From: Pelomicrobium sp036803785
GTDB lineage: Bacteria > Pseudomonadota > Gammaproteobacteria > Burkholderiales > UBA6910
Assembly (NCBI RefSeq): GCF_036803785.1
Contig: NZ_DAIRTR010000001.1
Location: forward strand, 8,570-72,569
Direction of reading: 5' to 3'
DNA length: 64,000 nt
Shown here: positions 58,288-64,000 of the stretch, piece after piece
How positions within the stretch are numbered: the first letter of the stretch is position 1
Layout: the number at the start of each line of letters is the position of its first letter
Notes under the pieces: model-generated
Told to the model about the DNA's origin: nothing
Databases searched by the model: none
What the model saw: only the letters and a program-made list of their open reading frames with translations
Translations under genes and position numbers: made by a program

Positions 58288-59349
58288 ATGACCCAGCGTT
58301 GTGATCTCCTGGTGGTGGGTTTGGGTCCGGCGGGAGGCGCTGCCGCAGGAACGGCGGCGCGCCGGGGACTTCGGGTGATCGCCCTGGAGCGCAAGCGGGT
58401 GGTGGGATTGCCGGTGCAATGCGCAGAATTCGTGCCTCTCCCCCTCGGCCGCTGGACCCGAGACCCGGGGGTGTGCTTGCAGCGGATCGAAGCTATGGAA
58501 AGCGAGCTGCTCTCGGGGCATCGGGAGCGCACCCCTTTCCCGGGCCTGATGGTAGACCGGGCGGCCTTCGACCAAGCCATCGTCCGGGCGGCCCGCGACG
58601 CGGGTGCCCAGGTGCAGACGGGTACGCGCCTCGTCGGCATCGACCTGTCGCGGCGGCGAGCGTGGGCAGAAGGGCCCGATGGGCCCCTGGAGGTAGAGTT
58701 CAAGCTCCTGGTAGCTGCGGACGGGCCCCGGTCCCGGGTGGCTCAGGCTTTGGGATTCCCACCCCTGGAATGCGTGGAGACTCGGCAATACACCGTACCC
58801 CTTACTCAGCCTAGCGCGGTCACCGAAGTTTGGCTCTCGAATGACTATCCCGGCGGTTATGCATGGTTATTCCCCAAGGGTCCCTGGGCCAACCTGGGAT
58901 TGGGCTTGGACCGGGCCTTTGCGCCCGACTTGAAAGAGCCCTTGGAAGCGCTCCATCGGCAGTTGCAGGAAGAGGGCCGGGTCGGCCGCGAGATCGTATC
59001 CCGTACGGGAGGTTTGATTCCCGTAGGCGGATTGCGTCGGCAACTGGTGGAGGGCCCCCTGCTTTTTGCCGGTGACGCGGCCGGATTGACTCACCCTATC
59101 ACGGGGGCCGGGATTGCGGCGGCGGTCATATCCGGCGAGCGGGCGGGCGAAGCCGCAGCCCGCTACTTGGGCGGGCAGGCGCAGGCGCTAGAGGATTTCG
59201 AAGAAGACGTGCGCGACCAATTCCAGACATCGATCGAGCGCGCGGTCGAGCGACGGCGCTGGCTCGACGAACGGTGGCATACGCCTGCCGCCAGGGTCGA
59301 TGCCACGTATCGGAGGGGATGGATCGCATTCGGCGAATACTTTGCTTGA
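58288..59349 (+). CDS. lipT: FAD-dependent oxidoreductase LipT (geranylgeranyl reductase-like)
   Basis: 353 residues, starting on the base after the previous stop. The FAD-binding site is LLVVGLGPAGGAAAGTAARR (about residue 7) and the second flavin motif is LFAGDAAGLTHPITGAGIAA (about 255). It belongs to the geranylgeranyl-reductase-like group found with lipS1/lipS2 and proposed to deliver electrons to the synthases. Its role is still tentative in the literature I know of. Confidence 0.85.
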   Translation: MTQRCDLLVVGLGPAGGAAAGTAARRGLRVIALERKRVVGLPVQCAEFVPLPLGRWTRDPGVCLQRIEAMESELLSGHRERTPFPGLMVDRAAFDQAIVRAARDAGAQVQTGTRLVGIDLSRRRAWAEGPDGPLEVEFKLLVAADGPRSRVAQALGFPPLECVETRQYTVPLTQPSAVTEVWLSNDYPGGYAWLFPKGPWANLGLGLDRAFAPDLKEPLEALHRQLQEEGRVGREIVSRTGGLIPVGGLRRQLVEGPLLFAGDAAGLTHPITGAGIAAAVISGERAGEAAARYLGGQAQALEDFEEDVRDQFQTSIERAVERRRWLDERWHTPAARVDATYRRGWIAFGEYFA

Positions 59350-59388
59350 CTCAACGGCCATCAGAGCCGAGCCTAAAGGAGGGGGAGA

Positions 59389-59688
59389 GTGAAATTTGAT
59401 ATCACCTTTTTTATCAGCGTTGCCGCGATTCTGGTGATGTTCTATTGCTTGAGCCTGGTCCTGGTATTGAGGGGAAGCATACCCGGTGGCGTCGTCGGCA
59501 GAACCTGGCGGCTCCTGACGCTCCTCGTAATGCTATTCACCGTGGGCTACCTGGCGACGCCATTTTTCCCGCTGTTGCCCCCGGACGTGGCCAACCTGAT
59601 CGTGTCGTTGATCTTCCTGTTCGGAGCGGTCTATGTAGTGATCACGGTGCGCCTCATCTACCGCATCATCGAGGAGCTCTCGGGGTGA
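59389..59688 (+). CDS. Small membrane protein of unknown function inside the lipoate assembly operon
   Basis: 99 residues from a GTG with GGAGGGGGAG upstream. Three hydrophobic helices (about 5-26, 40-60 and 67-90) and almost no charged residues between them. I do not recognise the family. Its place between lipT and lipS2, with strong ribosome site, says it is expressed with the lipoate assembly genes; a link of LipT or LipS2 to the membrane or quinone pool is one idea. Confidence 0.7.
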   Translation: MKFDITFFISVAAILVMFYCLSLVLVLRGSIPGGVVGRTWRLLTLLVMLFTVGYLATPFFPLLPPDVANLIVSLIFLFGAVYVVITVRLIYRIIEELSG

Positions 59689-59692
59689 GTGC

Positions 59693-60178
59693 ATGGACTC
59701 GAACAGCATTCTGGTCAAGACCACCAAGGGCCGGGACGAGATCGAGACCCGGCGCCACGGACTCGGTGTCCGACTACGGCAGGCCCTGATCCTGGTGGAC
59801 GGACGTTCTACGGTAGCTCAACTGGTGACCAGAGCAGCGGGGTTGGGGGACATCGCGCCTTTGTTGCAGCAGCTGTACCGCGACGGGTTCATCGAGGTCG
59901 TCGGCGCACCGCTGCAAACAGGAGCCGACGCACTGCCGGCAAGTCCTGAAGCGGCCGCTTCGGCCAAGCAGGCCCTGATTGCCGTGGCCCGGGCGGTGCT
60001 CGGTGCCCAGGCGGGTAGGGTGGTCCAGCGGTTGGAGGACGCCGAGGAGACGCCACGGGCGCTGGCAACGGCCGTGGACGGTTGTTACAAACTGATTCGC
60101 CTAGTGATCGACGAAGCCAAGGCGGAAGAATTTCACCGGCGTGCCGCCGACATCGTCGCCCGGCTAGGAAAGACGTGA
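59693..60178 (+). CDS. Unknown soluble protein, winged-helix-like N-terminus, before lipS2
   Basis: 161 residues. Residues about 10-70 (TTKGRDEIETRRHGLGVRLR, VDGRSTVAQLV, LLQQLYRDGFIEVV) look like a small winged-helix or PilZ-associated module seen in bacterial signalling proteins. The rest is helical and Ala/Glu-rich. No DNA target can be named. It begins 4 bases after the small membrane gene and ends 12 bases before lipS2. Confidence 0.68.
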   Translation: MDSNSILVKTTKGRDEIETRRHGLGVRLRQALILVDGRSTVAQLVTRAAGLGDIAPLLQQLYRDGFIEVVGAPLQTGADALPASPEAAASAKQALIAVARAVLGAQAGRVVQRLEDAEETPRALATAVDGCYKLIRLVIDEAKAEEFHRRAADIVARLGKT

Positions 60179-60190
60179 CGAGGACCCAGG

Positions 60191-61321
60191 ATGAACGCAA
60201 CGCACGAACCCGTTCAACCCATCCGTTTCTACCGTCCTAACTACCACATCAAAACGCCTCAGATGCGTTCGCCGGAGTACGTGCAGATGAGCACGGCGGC
60301 GGCCATCACCCTGGGGCTCATCCCAGGAAAAATGCACCGCACGGCCTGCACCCATTGCCTGAACCTGCTGGTCACCTATCCGGAGGGCTGCCGGGCCAAT
60401 TGCGCTTACTGCGGGCTCGCCCGGCACCGGGAGGAGGCGCGGGATTACGCTGACCGCAATTTCATCCGCGTGGACTGGCCAACCGTACGCTATGACGAAG
60501 TGATCGAACGGGTAAAGGCCGCGCAAGACCGGGGCCAGTTTCAGCGCATGTGCATTTCCATGATCACCCATCCGAATTCGGACCAGGACACCTTCGTTCT
60601 CCTGGAAAAATGGGTGCGGGAAATCCAGCACATTCCGGTGTCCATCCTGTCCAATCCCACCACCATGGACAAGGAGGACTTGAGGCGCTTGAAGGCCATG
60701 GGGGCGGACATTTTCACCGTGGCCTTGGACGCGTGCACGCCGGCCATCTTCGACCGCCTCCGGGGCAAGGGGGTGGACAGCCCTCACAAGTGGGAAAAAT
60801 ACTGGCAGGCGATCGAATGGGCGGCCGAGGTGTTCGGTCCGGAGAAATTCGGCGCCCACCTCATCTGCGGCCTGGGGGAGACGGAACGGGAGATTCTAGA
60901 AGTGGCACAGCGGATCAAGGACCTGGGGGGGCACAACCACATGTTTGCCTTCTTCCCGGAGCGGGGTTCTCTCATGGAGGACTGGCCCCCGGTGGACCGG
61001 GCCCAGTGGCGCCGGGTGCAACTTGCCCGCTTCATCATCGATTACGCGGGCGGGCGCGTGGATGCCATGCGGTTCGACGACGCGGGCCGGGTGATCGACT
61101 TTGGGCTTCCCGAGGAGGAGCTGGAGCTCCTCATCCGCTCCGGTAAGCCTTTTCGCACCTCCGGCTGCCCAGGCAAGGACGACGAGGAGGTTTCCGCCTG
61201 CAACCGTCCCTATGGGGATTCCAGCCCCACCGATATCCGCTCGTTCCCGTTTGCCCTGAATCGGCGGGACGTGGCCATCGTCCGGCGCCAGCTACGGGGC
61301 GAGAACGTGGGCACCTACTGA
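60191..61321 (+). CDS. lipS2: Radical SAM lipoyl synthase-like protein LipS2
   Basis: 376 residues. The radical SAM site is C-x3-C-x2-C as CRANCAYC (about residues 67-74), preceded by TACTHCLNLLVTYPEG, whose two Cys could hold the auxiliary cluster with the later TSGCPGKD and SACNRPYG cysteines. It is the partner of LipS1 in the assembly of lipoate on LbpA. It ends the operon; an AT-rich promoter region follows. Confidence 0.88.
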   Translation: MNATHEPVQPIRFYRPNYHIKTPQMRSPEYVQMSTAAAITLGLIPGKMHRTACTHCLNLLVTYPEGCRANCAYCGLARHREEARDYADRNFIRVDWPTVRYDEVIERVKAAQDRGQFQRMCISMITHPNSDQDTFVLLEKWVREIQHIPVSILSNPTTMDKEDLRRLKAMGADIFTVALDACTPAIFDRLRGKGVDSPHKWEKYWQAIEWAAEVFGPEKFGAHLICGLGETEREILEVAQRIKDLGGHNHMFAFFPERGSLMEDWPPVDRAQWRRVQLARFIIDYAGGRVDAMRFDDAGRVIDFGLPEEELELLIRSGKPFRTSGCPGKDDEEVSACNRPYGDSSPTDIRSFPFALNRRDVAIVRRQLRGENVGTY

Positions 61322-61368
61322 GTAAATAAACGGAATAGCCCTTACCCGGGCATTGGGGCGGGGCTGAC

Positions 61369-61414
61369 ATTAGCACTCAATAATATTGAAATTTAATAAA
61401 TGGCATCCTAGGAT
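61369..61414 (+). promoter_or_regulatory. FadL-gene promoter with a near-match ATTAG-N6-CTAAT repeat
   Basis: TTGAAA (61386-61391), 17 bases, TAGGAT (61409-61414) form a sigma-70-like promoter. ATTAGCACTCAATAAT (61369-61384) differs by one base from ATTAG-N6-CTAAT and sits just upstream of the -35, unlike the other copies, which cover the -10 or the start. A short GC hairpin (GGCCCG-TT-CGGGCC) lies before the ribosome site. Confidence 0.5.
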
Positions 61415-61462
61415 GTTTAAGAAACTTACGGCCCGTTCGGGCCATCTTCAGGAGGACCCACT

Positions 61463-62800
61463 ATGAGGAGACAGCGGAATACCCTGGCCACGGCCTTGAC
61501 CCTCGGCTGCGCCTGCCTCTCCGGCGCTGCCCTTGCCACCGACGGCTACTTCCAGGAAGGCTACGGCATGAAAAACAAAGGCATGGGGGGCGCGGCCACG
61601 GCCCGGGCCGTCGATGCCTTTGGCGGCGCGAACAATCCCGCCAGCATGGCCTTCCTGGGTAATCGCCTGGACGTGGGCCTCGGCGCCATGGTCTTCAGCC
61701 CGATCCGGGAGTCGAGCCGCTTCGGCAGCGGGCCGGCGGGCCTCGACGGGACCGCGGAAAGCGACCGGAACTTCTTTTTGGTTCCCGAGTTTGGGGTGAA
61801 CTGGATGTTTAGCCCCACGCTCGCGCTGGGGGTGACCGTGTACGGAAATGGCGGCATGAACACCGATTATCCCGGCGGCCAGATTCCAGCGGCAAGCGCC
61901 TGTGCCTTTTTCAACCCGGGCCCGTCCAGCTACAACCTGCTGTGCGGCGAAGGCCGCTTGGGCGTCGATCTCGCCCAGGTGATCATCGCCCCCACCCTGG
62001 CCTACAAGTTCCATCCCAATCATTCCATCGGTGTGGCGCCTCTTCTCGCTGGCCAGCGCTTCGCGGCGAAGGGGCTCCAGGCCTTCGCTCCCTTTTCCAC
62101 CGACCCGGCCCACTTCACCAACCGGGGACATGACACCTCCGTCGGTGCGGGGGTGCGCGTGGGCTACTTCGGCAGGCTTACCCCCAGCTTCTCGGTAGGT
62201 GCTGCCTACTCGACCAAGATCTACATGGATGAGTTCGACAAGTACAAAGGCTTGTTTGCCGAGCAGGGGGATTTCGACATCCCGGAAAACTACAACGTGG
62301 GGATCGCCTGGCAAGCGACTCCGAAGCTGACCATCGCCTTCGACTATCAGCGCATCAACTATAGTGACGTGAAATCGGTGGGTAATCCCAGCAGCCTGCT
62401 GCTCGGTTGCGTCGGGGGTAATCTCTCCAACTGCCTGGGGGGCTCGAACGGAGCGGGCTTCGGCTGGCAGGATGTCAACGTGTTCAAGCTGGGCTTCGAG
62501 TATCAGTACAACCCGCGCTGGACCTTCCGCGCCGGCTACAACCGCAGCGACAACCCTATTCGGGCCGAGGACGTCACCATCAACATCCTGGCGCCCGGGG
62601 TGATCCGGGACCACGTGACCTTGGGAGCGACCTACACGACCCCTACAGGCGGCGAATGGACCTTCTTCTACATGCACGCCTTCAATCATGGGGTGACCGG
62701 CCAATCCATGTTCACCAGCTTCGGCGCGCCTCCCACTACGACCGAGACCATCAAGATGCATCAAAATTCGGTCGGCATCGCCTATAGCTGGAAGATGTGA
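61463..62800 (+). CDS. OmpP1/FadL-family outer-membrane transporter
   Basis: 445 residues, preceded by AGGAGGA. A Sec signal (LATALTLGCACLSGAALA) is followed by the FadL N-terminal plug segment (TDGYFQEGYGMKNKGMGGAA, with NPASMAFLGNRLD), the usual start of the mature protein. The rest is beta-strand-like with aromatic girdles. FadL proteins let hydrophobic molecules cross the outer membrane. Next to sulfur genes and under a related operator, one possible substrate is hydrophobic sulfur, which is speculation. Confidence 0.9.
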   Translation: MRRQRNTLATALTLGCACLSGAALATDGYFQEGYGMKNKGMGGAATARAVDAFGGANNPASMAFLGNRLDVGLGAMVFSPIRESSRFGSGPAGLDGTAESDRNFFLVPEFGVNWMFSPTLALGVTVYGNGGMNTDYPGGQIPAASACAFFNPGPSSYNLLCGEGRLGVDLAQVIIAPTLAYKFHPNHSIGVAPLLAGQRFAAKGLQAFAPFSTDPAHFTNRGHDTSVGAGVRVGYFGRLTPSFSVGAAYSTKIYMDEFDKYKGLFAEQGDFDIPENYNVGIAWQATPKLTIAFDYQRINYSDVKSVGNPSSLLLGCVGGNLSNCLGGSNGAGFGWQDVNVFKLGFEYQYNPRWTFRAGYNRSDNPIRAEDVTINILAPGVIRDHVTLGATYTTPTGGEWTFFYMHAFNHGVTGQSMFTSFGAPPTTTETIKMHQNSVGIAYSWKM

Positions 62801-62807
62801 GGGAGAA

Positions 62808-62836
62808 GGCCGCGGTCGGATTCAAGCGCCGCGGCC
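62808..62836 (+). other. GC hairpin after the FadL gene
   Basis: GGCCGCGG (62808-62815) pairs perfectly with CCGCGGCC (62829-62836) around a 13-base loop. No T-run follows, so it is either an mRNA-stabilising structure or a poor terminator. Confidence 0.4.
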
Positions 62837-62897
62837 GGCATAGCGCCGCCGTGGCCTTGGCCGGAGGGGACAGGACGCGCGCCAGGGAGGTGATCGC

Positions 62898-63413
62898 ATG
62901 GATATCGCAGGAAGGCTATTCACGCTGGTTCTGATGGTGGCAAGTGGGACGGCAGGGGCGGCACCGGTCATGATGTCAGCTGAATGGGCCGATGCCTTGT
63001 GCGCAGCGTGGAACAACGATCCCGTGCTGCAAAACAAGCTGGTCGAATCGGGCTGGGTCAACAACCACAAGGGGCGAGGTTACAAGGTCATGCAGCTCTA
63101 CCGGGACGACTGCCCGGAAAGCCCCCGCGTCGAGCTCCGAGTCGCGGAGAAAGACGGCAAGGCGACCTGCGTCTATGGCGGTAGGGCGCACTCGCCGCTG
63201 GATGACTCGACCGACTACCTGATGTGGGCGAGCACCCAGCGCTGGCAGGAAATGGGACGTGGCGACTATGGTCCCATGCGGGCCATGCTGTTCGGGCGGC
63301 TCCATTTCCAGGGACCCATGGGAGAAGCGATGGGCAATATGGGACCCTTCGCCAGCTTCTTGCTGCTGGTGGGCAAGGTGTCGGGGGACGCCTCTTCCTG
63401 CCCTGCGCGGTAA
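62898..63413 (+). CDS. Exported SCP2-like (sterol carrier-type) small protein
   Basis: 171 residues with a Sec signal (RLFTLVLMVASGTAGAAP). The mature part (SAEWADALCAAWNNDPVLQN, then MLFGRLHFQGPMGEAMGNMG, about residues 130-149) resembles SCP2-like lipid-binding domains, where the last stretch lines the hydrophobic tunnel. Two to four cysteines may form a disulfide. It follows the FadL gene by 97 bases, so a periplasmic carrier for the molecule passed by the porin is a natural guess. Confidence 0.62.
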   Translation: MDIAGRLFTLVLMVASGTAGAAPVMMSAEWADALCAAWNNDPVLQNKLVESGWVNNHKGRGYKVMQLYRDDCPESPRVELRVAEKDGKATCVYGGRAHSPLDDSTDYLMWASTQRWQEMGRGDYGPMRAMLFGRLHFQGPMGEAMGNMGPFASFLLLVGKVSGDASSCPAR

Positions 63414-63416
63414 AAT

Positions 63417-63441
63417 GGGGACATCTTTCGAGGATGTCCCC
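63417..63441 (+). other. Perfect 9-bp hairpin just before the next start codon
   Basis: GGGGACATC (63417-63425) pairs with GATGTCCCC (63433-63441) around a 7-base loop (TTTCGAG). It ends 6 bases before the ATG at 63448 and no T-run follows, so it could hide the ribosome site as well as mark the end of the previous message. Confidence 0.5.
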
Positions 63442-63447
63442 TGCGAG

Positions 63448-63873
63448 ATGAAGCAGATTAACCTCACCGATGTGAGCCGGCTTAAGAACGAGCTGGCCAA
63501 GTACAAGAAGGGAAAGAAGCTCGACATTGCCCATTTCAACCAGGCGGCCCGGCTGGCCTGGCTCGGCAAGATCGTTTTGTGCCCCCTGGATCCGGAAGAT
63601 CCCGACTGCCAGGCGTATCTCCTGTACCTGCCCCAACCGGAAGAGCTGGTGGCTCAGATCTTGACGTTGGATGAGGTGGACCAGAACGGTCACCCCTTCA
63701 TCGGACGCATCCACGTGTTGGATGCGGAACAGGGACGGCATCTGGCGAACATCTTCCGCGAAGGGATGGAAGCCCGCGTCCGGTCTTTGGAGGAGCTGGA
63801 GCGGCGGGACTTCTACTTTGCCTGCTTTTTCGAAACCCATCCTCCCGAGGGCCCGACAGACGTCCAGCGCTGA
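63448..63873 (+). CDS. Unknown conserved-looking protein
   Basis: 141 residues from the ATG at 63448; the frame is open upstream but overlaps the SCP2-like gene. Soluble, charged, starting MKQINLTDVSRLKNELAKYK, with three cysteines and no cluster spacing. I do not recognise the family. The start has no clear ribosome site because a hairpin occupies that position; ATGs at 63415 and 63433, both in this frame, would place the start upstream of or within the hairpin. Confidence 0.6.
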   Translation: MKQINLTDVSRLKNELAKYKKGKKLDIAHFNQAARLAWLGKIVLCPLDPEDPDCQAYLLYLPQPEELVAQILTLDEVDQNGHPFIGRIHVLDAEQGRHLANIFREGMEARVRSLEELERRDFYFACFFETHPPEGPTDVQR

Positions 63874-63914
63874 CCCGGGTCGGGTGCGGTCGCGGGTGCA
63901 AAATGGGGGAGCCG

Positions 63915-64000
63915 ATGGAGAGAGCGCGGCTGATCGACCTGGGGCTCGTGAGCGGGCGGGATTTGCACGCCGCCTACGCCGCCGTCGCCCAATGCATGGG
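63915..64000 (+). CDS. Start of a gene cut by the window end, possibly a lipoate/biotin ligase-family protein
   Basis: An ATG at 63915 with GGGGGAG upstream (63905-63911) opens a frame that stays open to the end. It begins MERARLIDLGLVSGRDLHAA, which resembles the RLIDLG start of some lipoate-protein ligase-like proteins. Only 28 residues are visible, so the call is weak, but another ligase next to the lipoate genes would make sense. Confidence 0.4.
   Translation, partial: MERARLIDLGLVSGRDLHAAYAAVAQCM

Overview
The window reads as a chromosomal piece of a GC-rich, sulfur-oxidising proteobacterium, most likely a betaproteobacterium. The indicators are a soluble NAD-type formate dehydrogenase, a TctABC/Bug transporter, sigma-54-driven type IV pilins, and a full set of cytoplasmic sulfur-oxidation genes (sHdr-LbpA pathway, SoeABC, SoxYZB). 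No tRNA, rRNA, CRISPR array or insertion sequence was seen.

Region 1 (1-15760), one-carbon/formyl-CoA island: end of fdsB, fdsA, fhs, terC, a universal stress gene, tctCBA, a cytidylate-kinase-like/BON fusion, a Crp/Fnr-family regulator (minus strand), a ThDP enzyme of the oxalyl-CoA decarboxylase / 2-hydroxyacyl-CoA lyase superfamily, a formyl-CoA transferase (frc) and a free-standing relative of the formyl-THF hydrolase domain. Three copies of the palindrome TTGAC-N4-GTCAA lie before fhs, before tctC and before the ThDP gene. At two of them a TAAATT -10 element sits at exactly the class II spacing, so the regulator next door probably controls the island. The likely chemistry is uptake of a carboxylate (oxalate or a 2-hydroxy acid), CoA transfer from formyl-CoA, C-C cleavage giving formyl-CoA, and use of the formate by Fds and Fhs.

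Region 2 (15781-22555), signalling/pilus block: PP2C phosphatase, double-FHA protein, metallo-beta-lactamase-fold hydrolase, GAF-containing PilB/GspE ATPase, GAF-HD-GYP protein.

Region 3 (22556-32589), pilin and glycan block: two pilA genes, each behind a clear sigma-54 promoter, flank a GT-C/TPR membrane protein and four glycosyltransferases. A methyltransferase and a Wzx-like flippase follow on the minus strand.

Region 4 (32645-40324, minus strand): soxY-soxZ-soxB, then a MacAB-type efflux system; upstream is an M48 protease with TPRs. Plus-strand moaC and a Ser/Thr kinase with a cNMP-binding domain follow.

Region 5 (42252-64000), sulfur island: a small unknown gene, soeABC, rhd-tusA-dsrE, hdrC1-B1-A-hyp-C2-B2, lbpA1-dsrE-lbpA2, and the dedicated lipoate assembly genes lipS1, sLpl, lipT and lipS2 with two unknown genes inserted. 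After these come a FadL-type porin, an SCP2-like exported protein, an unknown gene and the start of one more gene. A 16-bp inverted repeat ATTAG-N6-CTAAT (three perfect copies, two with one mismatch) lies at promoters before soxYZB, the small gene/soeABC pair, rhd-tusA-dsrE, the hdr operon and the FadL gene, and looks like the operator of a shared sulfur-oxidation repressor. hdrA is frameshifted exactly in its FAD-binding glycine motif.
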